Shown piece after piece: positions 24,647-33,610 of a stretch of DNA of 64,000 nucleotides. Under the pieces are notes generated by a model. That model had not been told where the DNA came from and searched no databases. It saw nothing but the letters and a program-made list of their open reading frames with translations. Source of the DNA: Gammaproteobacteria bacterium (GTDB lineage: Bacteria; Pseudomonadota; Gammaproteobacteria; Steroidobacterales; Steroidobacteraceae); contig JAQGOF010000138.1 in the NCBI GenBank assembly GCA_028293745.1, positions 26,942-90,941 on the forward strand, given 5' to 3'. The position numbers and the translations under genes were made by a program. Numbering within the stretch: position 1 is the first letter of the stretch; each line of letters opens with the position of its first letter.

Positions 24647-25195
24647 TCACGGATAGTATTCCGAGTCGCGGAAGGGTTTCGCTCCCGTGTCGCGCGCCGA
24701 CAGAATGGGCTGCACACCGGCCGGCAAGTGCCAGTCTATTTTCAGCTCGGCGTCGTTCCAGGCAATGGCGTGCTCGTCCTCGGGAGCGTAGAAATCTGTG
24801 CACTTGTACAGGAAGTGGGCTGACTCGCTGAGCACCACGAAGCCGTGCCCGAATCCGGGCGGAACCCACAGCATGTGATGGTTGTCCTGGGTCAGCTCGG
24901 CGCCCACCCATCTGCCGAAGGTGGGCGAGCTGCGCCTCAGATCCACGGCAACGTCGAACACGGCGCCCGTAACCACTCGCACCAACTTGCCCTGCGGCCT
25001 GCGCAACTGATAATGAATTCCGCGCAACACGTGACGGGCGGATAGGTTCTGGTTGTCCTGCCGGAACCGCAGCTCGAGACCGGCTGCGGCAAACTTGCGC
25101 TCCTCCCAGGACTCGAAGAAATGACCGCGCGCATCTCCGAAGATGCGCGGCCGGATCAACACGACATCGGCTACGGCCGTGGGCTCGAATTCCAT
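24647..25195 (-). CDS. rfbC: dTDP-4-dehydrorhamnose 3,5-epimerase
   Basis: The 182-residue cupin enzyme has RGHFFESW, RFRQDNQNLS, LRGIHYQ (catalytic His region), GKLVRVVTGAVFDVAVDLR and WVPPGFGHGF. The chosen ATG gives the normal family length and starts 2 bases after the rfbA stop. It epimerises C3 and C5 of the keto-sugar between the rfbB and rfbD steps. Confidence 0.97.
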   Translation of the reverse strand: MEFEPTAVADVVLIRPRIFGDARGHFFESWEERKFAAAGLELRFRQDNQNLSARHVLRGIHYQLRRPQGKLVRVVTGAVFDVAVDLRRSSPTFGRWVGAELTQDNHHMLWVPPGFGHGFVVLSESAHFLYKCTDFYAPEDEHAIAWNDAELKIDWHLPAGVQPILSARDTGAKPFRDSEYYP

Positions 25196-25197
25196 CT

Positions 25198-26070
25198 TCA
25201 CGCCTCGCCGCGCAATATTTCCGACAGGTACGCGCCGTAACCCGACTTCGACAACCGCGCCGCGAGCCCCTCGAGCCGCGCCGCATCGATGAAGCCGCCG
25301 CGGAAGGCGATCTCTTCGGGACAGCACACCTTGAGCCCCTGGCGCTTCTCGATCGCCTCGATGAACATCGCCGCTTCGAGCAGTGACTCGTGCGTGCCGG
25401 TATCGAGCCAGGCAATGCCGCGGCCTAAGCGCTCGACCTGCAGCTTGCCGCGATCGAGATAGGCCCGGTTCACGTCAGTGATTTCGAGCTCGCCGCGCTG
25501 CGAAGGCTGGAGCGCCGCTGCGATCTCGATGACGTCGTTGTCATAGAAATACAATCCTGTGACGGCATGATGCGATTTGGGCTGCCGCGGCTTCTCTTCG
25601 ATGCCCAGTGCGCGGCCATCCGGATCGAAATGCACGACGCCATAGCGTTCGGGGTCTCGTACTCTGTACGCGAACACGGTCGCGCCCGCTGTGCGGCTGG
25701 CCGCGCTCTGCAGCTGCTCAGGCAGGCCGTGGCCATAGAAAATATTGTCGCCGAGCACCAGGGCTGTCCGGTCTTTGCCGATGAAGCGCCGCCCGATGAT
25801 GAACGCCTGCGCCAGCCCTTCGGGCCGGCGTTGCTCGGCGTAAGCGAGGGAGATTCCCCACTGGCTGCCATCTCCCAGCAGCCGCTGGAACAGCGGCAGA
25901 TCCTCGGGCGTGGAGATGAGAAGAATATCCCTGATTCCTGCCAACATCAGCGTTGAGAGCGGGTAATACACCATCGGCTTGTCGTAGACGGGCAGGAGCT
26001 GTTTGCTTACTGCCAATGTCATCGGGTGCAGTCGAGTGCCCGCACCGCCTGCCAGAATGATTCCTTTCAT
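25198..26070 (-). CDS. rfbA: Glucose-1-phosphate thymidylyltransferase
   Basis: The 290-residue nucleotidyltransferase begins [18 protein letters not shown], the pyrophosphorylase signature. [24 protein letters not shown] and VVHFDPDG follow. It makes dTDP-glucose, the first committed step towards L-rhamnose. It is the first gene of the operon. The C-terminal region ([14 protein letters not shown]) is standard. Confidence 0.97.
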   Translation of the reverse strand: MKGIILAGGAGTRLHPMTLAVSKQLLPVYDKPMVYYPLSTLMLAGIRDILLISTPEDLPLFQRLLGDGSQWGISLAYAEQRRPEGLAQAFIIGRRFIGKDRTALVLGDNIFYGHGLPEQLQSAASRTAGATVFAYRVRDPERYGVVHFDPDGRALGIEEKPRQPKSHHAVTGLYFYDNDVIEIAAALQPSQRGELEITDVNRAYLDRGKLQVERLGRGIAWLDTGTHESLLEAAMFIEAIEKRQGLKVCCPEEIAFRGGFIDAARLEGLAARLSKSGYGAYLSEILRGEA

Positions 26071-26090
26071 GTGCTGCGCACAACTTTCCT

Positions 26091-26113
26091 GCCGGTCGCG
26101 AGGCGCGACCGGC
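26091..26113. promoter_or_regulatory. Stem-loop in the leader of the rfb operon
   Basis: GCCGGTCGCG-AGG-CGCGACCGGC is a perfect 10-bp GC-rich stem in the 94-bp gap between the histidine kinase stop and rfbA. No T tract follows on either strand. It may stabilise the rfb mRNA or lower read-through from the kinase gene. Confidence 0.5.
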
Positions 26114-26164
26114 GAAGCGTAGCGGTGCGAAGCGCGCCGGTAAAGAGGGCGGTTGCCATACCCA

Positions 26165-27568
26165 CTATGCGGCGGCACCGTGTTCGAGTCGCGGAGCTGG
26201 TGCGGCCTCCAGGGCCGGAAGACTCAGCTGCACGGCCAATCCTCCTGAGCCCAGATTGCGCGCCTGTATCGTGCCACCGTGGATCGCGACTGCACGCGCG
26301 GCGATGGCGAGCCCGAGACCGTCGCCCCCTACCGCACGGTTGCGAGCCGCATCCACACGGTAGAACGGCTCGAAGATGAGCTCGAGATCCTTCTCCGGCA
26401 CCCCGGGTCCGTGGTCCCGAACTATTACTTCGATGCGTCGTCCGTCCCCGCGCCGCGCGTCGATACCAACCTTCGAGCCGGCTGGCGCATAACGCACGGC
26501 GTTGCGGATCACATTCTCCAGGGCACTGCGCAGCAGCTCAGGATCGCCGTTGACCTCGAGCGGCCGAGCCGTCTCCAAAGCAACACTGCAGCCGTGCGCG
26601 TCCGCCTCGATTGCAACGTCGGCAACGATGTTGGTGAGCAGCTCGGCAACATCCACTTGCGTGCGCTCAATACCCTGCATGGGACGTTCGAGGCGTGCAA
26701 GCTTCAGCGTCCGGGCTATGAGCTCCTCGAGGCGGTCTGCTTCGCAGCCAATTCGAGCGAGGTGGCGCTCGACACCGCTGCCCTTCTCCCGGCGCGCGAG
26801 CGAGAGAGCCAGCTGCAGCCGCGCCAGCGGCGAGCGCAATTCATGGGACACGTCACGCAACAACTGTTGTTTCAACTCGAGCAGGTTGCGAACGCGTTCC
26901 GACATGGTGTCGAGGTCCGCGGCCAGCAGCCCCAGCTCATCGTGCCTGCCTTTCAGTTTCGGTGACACGCGGACGTCGAGATCGCCTGAGGCGATCTGGC
27001 GCGTGGCGCGGCGCAACTGATCCACGGGCAGCACCAGGTAGCGCGCGAGGAAAAAGCACACCACCGCGCTCACGACCAGTGCAATCACCAGTGTTGCCGT
27101 TGAGACGGCCGGCATTTCGAGCTCGCCGAAGAGGTGAGGACCGGCACGCAGCGGACCCACGATGACGTGATATGTCCTTGCATCGGGGCCTACGAGCACC
27201 AGCGGCCCACCAATCCCCTTGAGGGTTGGATGCAGCAGCACGTCGTGACTTGCAGCAAGGCGCTCCGGCGGCTCGCGCAGATAGTCCGGGATTGAACGCC
27301 CGAGCATCTCCTGGCCTGAGGTGTCCGTGATGAAAATGGGAGCGGAGTTATCGGCCCGATGCATTCCCTTCAGCCAGTCGCGCAGGGCGCTGGCACCGCC
27401 GGATTCGAAAGTCTGGGTGGCCTGTGCGTAGATTTCTGCGCGCTGCGTCCATGCCCGCGAGAAGCGGCGTTGCTGCTCACCATTGACCACGACCGACACG
27501 GTACCCACGAGGATCAGGGCCAGCGCCAGCCAGAAGGACAGAAAGATGCGCCAATAGAGGGAGGTCAT
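26165..27568 (-). CDS. CpxA-like sensor histidine kinase
   Basis: The 467-residue kinase has a first membrane helix at residues 8-28, a periplasmic sensor of about 120 residues and a second helix at about 160-180. After these come a HAMP domain and the phospho-acceptor [14 protein letters not shown]. The ATPase domain has the N box ([11 protein letters not shown]), G1 (DHGPGVP) and G2 (GDGLGLAI). The opening [16 protein letters not shown] and overall plan match CpxA-type envelope-stress kinases. The partner regulator gene lies 21 bases upstream in the same operon. The rfb operon follows within 100 bases, so read-through could link envelope sensing to rhamnose supply. Confidence 0.9.
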   Translation of the reverse strand: MTSLYWRIFLSFWLALALILVGTVSVVVNGEQQRRFSRAWTQRAEIYAQATQTFESGGASALRDWLKGMHRADNSAPIFITDTSGQEMLGRSIPDYLREPPERLAASHDVLLHPTLKGIGGPLVLVGPDARTYHVIVGPLRAGPHLFGELEMPAVSTATLVIALVVSAVVCFFLARYLVLPVDQLRRATRQIASGDLDVRVSPKLKGRHDELGLLAADLDTMSERVRNLLELKQQLLRDVSHELRSPLARLQLALSLARREKGSGVERHLARIGCEADRLEELIARTLKLARLERPMQGIERTQVDVAELLTNIVADVAIEADAHGCSVALETARPLEVNGDPELLRSALENVIRNAVRYAPAGSKVGIDARRGDGRRIEVIVRDHGPGVPEKDLELIFEPFYRVDAARNRAVGGDGLGLAIAARAVAIHGGTIQARNLGSGGLAVQLSLPALEAAPAPRLEHGAAA

Positions 27569-27589
27569 CGGGCGGTGTGATTACGAACG

Positions 27590-28324
27590 TCAGGGCTCAT
27601 TGTCATCGGTACGGGCAGCGAGCGCCAATGCGTAGCCGGTGCCCCTGACGCTCTGAACACTGACGCGCGACGTCGCCTTTGCCAGCTTGCGGCGCAGGTT
27701 GCTCACGTGAGTGTCGAGACTCCGATCCGTCGGCAGCAGGCGCCGCCCGAGGGCCTGGGTCATCAAGTCGTCGCGGGTCACGGTCTTCGTATCAGCCCGG
27801 ACCAGCAATTCCAGAATCCGCAGCTCGGCAGCCGTCAGCTCAAGGTCCTGCTCGTTGACGTCCGCACGCCGCGCCCGAAGATCGAGCCGCAGCGGACCCC
27901 ATTGCATCGCGCCGCTGGCCGGATGACTTTCGACTGACATGCGCCTGAGCACGGCCCGGATACGCGCCACGAGCTCGCGCGGGCTGAAGGGTTTCGCCAG
28001 GTAGTCATCGGCGCCCATCTCGAGGCCGACTACCCGGTCCACCTCCTCGCCGCGGGCCGTCAGCATGATGACGGGGACGCGATTCAGGGCACGGATTCTT
28101 CGCAGGACTTCGAAGCCCGACAACTCGGGAAGCATGACGTCGAGGACCACGAGGTCAACCGCTTCGCGTCCCAGCCGCTCGAGGGCTGCGGGACCGCTTC
28201 CCACGGCCTCGGTCAGAAAACCTTCGGGGCCGAGGTATTCGGCGAGCATCGAGCACAGCTCGTGATCGTCATCGACGATCAGGAGTTTCGGACGCGGCGC
28301 GCTGCTGATTGCGGATTCTGCCAT
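27590..28324 (-). CDS. CpxR-like OmpR-family response regulator
   Basis: The 244-residue protein has a receiver domain (LLIVDDDHEL acid pocket, phospho-acceptor in LVVLDVMLP, MLTARG, conserved Lys in LAKPFSP) and a winged-helix DNA-binding domain (about residues 145-240, ending VQSVRGTGYAL). ELVARIRAVLRR and DRVVGLEMGADDYL closely resemble CpxR. An alternative ATG lies 15 bases further upstream at 28339. It forms a pair with the CpxA-like kinase. Confidence 0.93.
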   Translation of the reverse strand: MAESAISSAPRPKLLIVDDDHELCSMLAEYLGPEGFLTEAVGSGPAALERLGREAVDLVVLDVMLPELSGFEVLRRIRALNRVPVIMLTARGEEVDRVVGLEMGADDYLAKPFSPRELVARIRAVLRRMSVESHPASGAMQWGPLRLDLRARRADVNEQDLELTAAELRILELLVRADTKTVTRDDLMTQALGRRLLPTDRSLDTHVSNLRRKLAKATSRVSVQSVRGTGYALALAARTDDNEP

Positions 28325-28361
28325 ATTGATACCTCTCATCGCCTGCGCCAAAGACCCGCAT

Positions 28362-29669
28362 CTAGGCGGGGTTGTCGAGGCTGAATGCCTGCTGATTGTC
28401 ATCATACGCAAACGCCTCAGCGTACCGTCCCCAGCTGATGACCGTGCGCAAAGTCTCCTCGGCAGCCTCTTCGGCCATGTAATCTTCCAACTCATCGGCA
28501 AAGCGCCGCTTGGGCGCGGGCTTGCCCTTGCGCTCATCCAACACCCGGCGGACATGAGCCGCCAGCGGCACATAGGTCAACAGATGCTGCGAGAACAGCC
28601 GCTTGCGCTCGTCGGTTTCCGCCTTCGCAAACTGCATCCCCGCATCCGTCAAGCGTATGTCGCCGCGCTCAATCTCGGCGAAGCGCAACATCTGCAACGC
28701 TTCCGCAACCGGCAGCAGGTCCCCTGCCTCCATGTGCAATGTCTCGGCAATGTCCGGCAAGTCCGCCTTGCCCCGATAGGGCTCGTCGCTCAACGCTTCC
28801 ATCAATCCAGCCAGCAGGTTCGAAGACACGTGCGTGAGAATCGTGCCGATGCCGGTCCCCGGAAAACGCTCGACCCGGCCACCCGGACGCTGCTCGCCAC
28901 CGCGGCGGGTCGTCATTTCGGCGTACACGCGGTCCACGAGGGCAATGTAGCGCGGATCCAGCGGCCTGCGCGGCCGGGGCAGGCTGATGGGAATTTCGCT
29001 GACGACGCGCCCCGGATGGGTGGAGAAAATGAGCAGGCGGTCGCACATCTGCACGGCTTCGTCGATGTTGTGAGTGACGAGCAGCACCGCCTTGATGGGC
29101 AGCTGCCCTTCGCACCACAGGTCGAGAAAGTCGTTGCGCAGCGTTTCCGCTGTCAACACATCGAGGGCGGAAAAGGGCTCATCCATGAGCAGGATGTTGG
29201 GATGTACGACCAGCGCGCGTGCAAAGCCCACACGCTGGCGCATGCCACCCGACAACTCGCGCGGGTAGGCAGATTCGAAGCCGTCCAGGCCAATGAGGTC
29301 GATCGCCTGCAGAGAGCGGCGACGGATTTCCGCAGCGGGAACTCCGAGCGCCTCCAGACCCAGCTGCACGTTCTCGAGGACCGTCAGCCAGGGGAACAGA
29401 GCGAAGCTTTGAAAGACCATCGCGATGCCATCGGCCGGACCTCCCACTGTCCGGCCGAGATAACGCACCTCGCCCGCGGTCGGCAGATTCAAGCCGGCAA
29501 TGACACGCAACAGGGTCGATTTGCCCGACCCCGAGCGTCCCAGCAGGCCGACGATCTCACCTTCGCGCAAGGCGAGGTTCACGCCATCGAGCACGACGAG
29601 CTGGTCTCCGTCAGGCTTGCGGAAGGCCTGCGAGACACTCTGCACATCGAGAAGGGGGGACGTGTTCAC
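28362..29669 (-). CDS. NitT/TauT-type ABC transporter ATPase with AAA-associated C-terminal domain
   Basis: The 435-residue protein has an ABC ATPase at residues 1-255: Walker A GRSGSGKST, Q loop VFQSFALFPW, signature LSGGMRQRVGFARA, Walker B ILLMDEPFSALD and switch His LVTHNIDEA. This is the pattern of nitrate/sulfonate/taurine importers. Residues 290-420 form an extra domain (PDIAETLHMEAGDLLPVAEAL) of the AAA-associated type found only in a subset of these ATPases. It is encoded 19 bases after the fused permease. The transported solute is unknown. Confidence 0.9.
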   Translation of the reverse strand: MNTSPLLDVQSVSQAFRKPDGDQLVVLDGVNLALREGEIVGLLGRSGSGKSTLLRVIAGLNLPTAGEVRYLGRTVGGPADGIAMVFQSFALFPWLTVLENVQLGLEALGVPAAEIRRRSLQAIDLIGLDGFESAYPRELSGGMRQRVGFARALVVHPNILLMDEPFSALDVLTAETLRNDFLDLWCEGQLPIKAVLLVTHNIDEAVQMCDRLLIFSTHPGRVVSEIPISLPRPRRPLDPRYIALVDRVYAEMTTRRGGEQRPGGRVERFPGTGIGTILTHVSSNLLAGLMEALSDEPYRGKADLPDIAETLHMEAGDLLPVAEALQMLRFAEIERGDIRLTDAGMQFAKAETDERKRLFSQHLLTYVPLAAHVRRVLDERKGKPAPKRRFADELEDYMAEEAAEETLRTVISWGRYAEAFAYDDNQQAFSLDNPA

Positions 29670-29688
29670 GTTTATCTTCCGGAATATT

Positions 29689-31422
29689 CTAGGTCAGCCG
29701 GAACTTGCGTTCGGAGCGGTTATACAGAGGCCGCCAGAAAAAGCGATTTATCAGCACGACGAACAGGCTCATCATCACCGTGCCGAGTGCCATCCGCCGA
29801 TAATCGGCGGCGGCGGTGGCGGTGGCGATATAGGAACCGAGGCCCGTCGCCGTCAGCGTCTCGTGTCCCCACACTGCGACCTCCGCAACGATGCTCGCGT
29901 TCCACGAGCCTCCCGAAGCAGTGATCGCACCGGTCAGGTAATACGGGAACACGGCCGGCAGGCCGATCCGCCGCCACCACAACCAGCCGCCCACCCGCAG
30001 GTTCTCGCCTACATAGCGCAGCTCGGCAGGCACCGCCGAAGCACCGACGATGACGTTGAAAAGAATGTACCACTGCGTGCCCAGAATCATCAGGGGGCTC
30101 AGCCAGATGTTCGGATTGAGCCGCAGCGCGACGATGGCCGAGACGACCACCGGGAAGAACAGAACCGCAGGAAAGGCCGCCAGGAACTGCGCAACCGGCT
30201 GGGCAATCCGTGCCACCCGGGGCCGCAAACCGATCGCAATGCCGATCGGAACCCACACGAGGCTTGCCGCCGCGATCAGAACGACGACCCGCAGCAATGT
30301 GATCATTCCCAGGATCACCACGTGGCCGATCTCAGACGGAGGCACACCACCGAGAACGAAGGAGGCGGTTTTCCATAGCGCGCCGACTCCGATGAATCCC
30401 AGGAGCGTGTACCAGAGCACATCAGCCCAGCGGCTGTTCGAATTGGACCAGGCGCGGGCGCGGCGCGCCGTGAGGGCCGGCGGGCCCGAGCGGTTGCCCG
30501 CCTTCAGGAGAGCCGCGAACAGCTTGGTCAGCAGGGCAAGAAAGCGCGAGCGGCGCATCATCGTCAGCGCCCAGGCGCGCGAGGGTGTCAGTCCCGACTC
30601 CTGCTCGAGGCGGAACCAGTCGGCACTGGCAATCAAGGGCCGGAACAACAACTGGTCGTAGATCAGGATGACCACGAACATGGCGGCAATCGCATAGCCG
30701 ATCGCAGTCACATTGCGCTGCTCGATGGCCGCCGCTATGTAGGAGCCGACACCGGGAAGTGTGACTGTCGTGTTGCCAACCGTGATGGCCTCGGACACCA
30801 CCACGAAAAACCAGCCTCCGGACATCGACATCATCATGTTCCAGATGAGCGCGGGCATGGCGAAGGGCACCTCCAGGCGCCAGAAGCGCATCCACGGGCT
30901 CAAATGAAAGCTTCGTGAAACCTCCTGCAATTCGTCGGGGATACTGCGCAGCGACTGGTAGAAGCTGAACGCCATGTTCCACGCCTGGCTGGTGAAGATC
31001 AGGAAGATGGCGGCCATCTCCGCGCCCGCCACCCTGCCGGGCGTGAGCGACAGGAAGAACACGATCAGGATCGAGAAGCTGAGGATGGGTACGGACTGCA
31101 GAATGTCGAGCAGCGGGACCAGCACCATTTCAGCGCGGCGGCTCTTCGCGGCGAGCGTCGCGTACGTGAACGTGAAGACGAGGGAGCACCCCATGGCAAT
31201 CAGCATCCGCAGGCCGGTGCGCGCGGAATAACCGATGAGTGCCCGGGGATCGAGCGAGATCGGCGTCGCCTCGAGCGAGCCAAGCGGTTGGGTCAGGCCG
31301 TGCGCCGCCTCGGCCAGATAGACGAAAAAGGCGATGACGAGCAGGAACGCAAGCACGTCCCACTGCCGCGGGACGAGGCGGTCCTTGATGATGGACAGCG
31401 GCGGGAAGTCAGGCAGAGGCAT
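29689..31422 (-). CDS. ABC transporter permease, two fused BPD domains
   Basis: The 577-residue protein carries two tandem binding-protein-dependent transport permease domains, each of about six helices and each with the cytoplasmic EAA-like loop (ELQEVSRSFHLSPWMRFWRLEVP; ELRYVGENLRVGGWLWWRRIGLP). The fusion provides both transmembrane halves of an importer with the downstream ATPase. No periplasmic binding protein gene is adjacent, as is common for this fused subtype. It diverges from the TctD-like regulator gene 61 bases away. Confidence 0.9.
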   Translation of the reverse strand: MPLPDFPPLSIIKDRLVPRQWDVLAFLLVIAFFVYLAEAAHGLTQPLGSLEATPISLDPRALIGYSARTGLRMLIAMGCSLVFTFTYATLAAKSRRAEMVLVPLLDILQSVPILSFSILIVFFLSLTPGRVAGAEMAAIFLIFTSQAWNMAFSFYQSLRSIPDELQEVSRSFHLSPWMRFWRLEVPFAMPALIWNMMMSMSGGWFFVVVSEAITVGNTTVTLPGVGSYIAAAIEQRNVTAIGYAIAAMFVVILIYDQLLFRPLIASADWFRLEQESGLTPSRAWALTMMRRSRFLALLTKLFAALLKAGNRSGPPALTARRARAWSNSNSRWADVLWYTLLGFIGVGALWKTASFVLGGVPPSEIGHVVILGMITLLRVVVLIAAASLVWVPIGIAIGLRPRVARIAQPVAQFLAAFPAVLFFPVVVSAIVALRLNPNIWLSPLMILGTQWYILFNVIVGASAVPAELRYVGENLRVGGWLWWRRIGLPAVFPYYLTGAITASGGSWNASIVAEVAVWGHETLTATGLGSYIATATAAADYRRMALGTVMMSLFVVLINRFFWRPLYNRSERKFRLT

Positions 31423-31483
31423 AGCCGCGGAAGTTTGCCCGAAGTGTGGATCATTGGCACCGCAATCCCATTACAATCGTGGC

Positions 31484-32158
31484 ATGCGTCTACTCATCGT
31501 CGAAGATGATAACGAGCTGCGCGAAGCGCTCACCGCCCTGCTGCTGCAGTCAGGCTATGAAGTTGATGCGCACGCGGACGGCCGCCTGGCGTTCAACACT
31601 CTCATGACGAAAGAGTACGATCTCGCGATTGTCGATCTGATGGTGCCGGGCATGAGCGGGCTTGCGCTGGTGCGCAGCATGAGGCGCCAGCTCTCCGAAT
31701 TGCCCATCCTCATCGTGACAGCGCGCGATGCGCTGGAGGATCGTGTATCGGGCCTCGATGCCGGCGCGGATGACTACCTGGTCAAGCCCTTTGAAATGCC
31801 GGAGCTCGAAGCGCGTGTGCGTGCGCTTTTGCGCCGCCATCGCGCGGATCGTGAGGCGGAGATCCGGGTCGGCCCGTTGGTGCTGGTGCCGGGCGAGCCC
31901 AGAGTCTCACTCGGGGGGACGAGCGTTGACTTGCCGGCGAGCGAGATGGCGCTCCTGGAGACGCTCGCCCTGCGGCTCGGCCGGGTTGTGAGCAAAGAGG
32001 CGATTGCCGACCGGTTGAGCCGCGGCGGCAATCCTCCTTCCGACACGGCCATCGAGATCTGTGTCCACCGCCTGCGGCGGCGCATCGGTCCGTTCGGACT
32101 GAAGATCCGCACGCTGCGCGGATTCGGCTACCTGCTGGAGACGACGGTAGGTGAATGA
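31484..32158 (+). CDS. TctD/QseB-like OmpR-family response regulator
   Basis: The 224-residue protein begins MRLLIVEDDNELREAL. Its receiver domain has LAIVDLMVPGMSG (phospho-acceptor Asp), IVTARD and LVKPFEMPEL, followed by a winged-helix output domain ending LKIRTLRGFGYLLE. The stop overlaps the start of the kinase gene by 8 bases. The divergent ABC permease, 61 bases away, is an obvious candidate target, in line with TctDE-type control of transporters (inference). Confidence 0.93.
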   Translation: MRLLIVEDDNELREALTALLLQSGYEVDAHADGRLAFNTLMTKEYDLAIVDLMVPGMSGLALVRSMRRQLSELPILIVTARDALEDRVSGLDAGADDYLVKPFEMPELEARVRALLRRHRADREAEIRVGPLVLVPGEPRVSLGGTSVDLPASEMALLETLALRLGRVVSKEAIADRLSRGGNPPSDTAIEICVHRLRRRIGPFGLKIRTLRGFGYLLETTVGE

Positions 32159-33536
32159 CCGCAGCCTGCGGGTCGGGCTGCTGTCGCGGCTCGGGCCCGT
32201 GTTGGTTCTGCTGCTGACCCTGGATGCCGTGGCCTGCTACTTCACGGCGCTGCATTTCGCCAACCTCGTCTACGACCGCTGGCTCATCGATTCAACACGC
32301 TCGCTGGCCCAGGCGGTTCGCTCCGAACAGGGCCGGATTGAATTCGACGTGCCGCGCGTCGCCCTGCAGATCTTCCAGTTCGACGAAGTGGACCGGACCT
32401 ATTTCAAGATCGTCTCCGCCAGGCGCGGATTTCTTGCTGGTGACAACGGCCTGCCCGGCGATCCCACCGTTCCGAGCAACGGCATCCGCCTCGCCGATGC
32501 AACCTTGCAGGGCCAGAGGGTGCGTGTCGTGTCCACACGGATCGCGCCTCCTGGCACGGACGACAGTGTCAGTGTCAGCATCGCGGAGACACTGATCAAA
32601 CGCACGACCCTCGCGCGTGACATCCTGTTGGCCATGGTGGCGCCGCAGGTGGCGTTGGTGGGCATCGCCTCGCTATTGGCGTGGTTGGGAATATCCCGCG
32701 GGCTGAAGCCGCTGACGGACCTCGCCGCGCAGATCGAGGCGCGCGATCAGAACAACCTGACGCCGGTCCCGCAGGCGCGATTGCCACGCGAAGCGCGAGT
32801 GCTCGCGGAGCGTATCAACGCGCTGTTGGTACGGGTAGACAGCGCAATCCGCGCGCAGAAGCGATTCGTCGCCGACGCTGCACATCAGTTGCGTACACCG
32901 CTCGCCGCGGTGATGCTTCACGCCGAATGGGCCCAGCGGGCTCCCGATGGCGCGACGGAGCGTGAGGCTTTGCGCGCCTTACATCGCTCGGTGGAGCGAG
33001 CGGGACGGATGAGCCAACAGCTCCTCTCGCTCGCCCGTACCGATCCGGGCGCCACCAACGCAGTCGAGCTCAAGCCATTGGACCTGGTCGCCCTCGCGCG
33101 GCGCGTTGGCGAGGAGTGGATCCCGCGAGCTTTGAAGCGCGATATCGATTTCGGCCTGATCGTCCCGGACACTCCCGTAGGGATCACGGGCGATGACCGG
33201 CTGCTCAGTGAGCTCCTGTCCAACTTGATCGACAACGCCCTGCGTTACAGCAGCCCGGCGGGGCGGGTGTCAGTGATCGTCGAGGCCGGCGTGCGGCCCA
33301 AGCTGGCGGTGCAGGATGATGGCCCGGGAATACCCGAAGACGAGCGTGTCAGGATTTTCGAGCGGTTCTACCGCATGCCGGGCTCGGACGGTGATGGGTG
33401 CGGCCTGGGCCTGGCCATCGTCGAGGAAATCGCCCGCCTGCACAGCTCGACGGTTGAAGTCAGTACGGGGAGCGATGCGCGCGGCAGCCGCTTCACCGTC
33501 GTGTTCGGCGGGCCTCCACTGCAACGCTCGAGTTGA
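32151..33536 (+). CDS. TctE/QseC-like sensor histidine kinase
   Basis: The 461-residue kinase starts with GTG overlapping the regulator gene. A membrane helix at about 8-30 is followed by a periplasmic 2CSK_N-like sensor (YDRWLIDSTRSLAQAVR), a second helix at about 160-180 and HAMP. The phospho-acceptor is in FVADAAHQLRTPLAAV. The ATPase part has LSNLIDNALRYS, DDGPGIP and GCGLGLAIV. AAHQLRTPLA is characteristic of the TctE/QseC group. It pairs with the regulator at 31.5 kb. Confidence 0.92.
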   Translation: MNDRSLRVGLLSRLGPVLVLLLTLDAVACYFTALHFANLVYDRWLIDSTRSLAQAVRSEQGRIEFDVPRVALQIFQFDEVDRTYFKIVSARRGFLAGDNGLPGDPTVPSNGIRLADATLQGQRVRVVSTRIAPPGTDDSVSVSIAETLIKRTTLARDILLAMVAPQVALVGIASLLAWLGISRGLKPLTDLAAQIEARDQNNLTPVPQARLPREARVLAERINALLVRVDSAIRAQKRFVADAAHQLRTPLAAVMLHAEWAQRAPDGATEREALRALHRSVERAGRMSQQLLSLARTDPGATNAVELKPLDLVALARRVGEEWIPRALKRDIDFGLIVPDTPVGITGDDRLLSELLSNLIDNALRYSSPAGRVSVIVEAGVRPKLAVQDDGPGIPEDERVRIFERFYRMPGSDGDGCGLGLAIVEEIARLHSSTVEVSTGSDARGSRFTVVFGGPPLQRSS

Positions 33537-33610
33537 GTTTCGCACCCCGCAGACCGATTCGTTATCAGCCTGAGATGGATACTGTTACCCCCTGGCTGTA
33601 AAGTCGCGCC

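Noticed and set aside
28326..29924. Plus-strand frame of over 500 codons opposite the ABC ATPase gene
   Set aside because: It contains many His/Gln/Arg residues and no domain, whereas the opposite strand has complete Walker and signature motifs.
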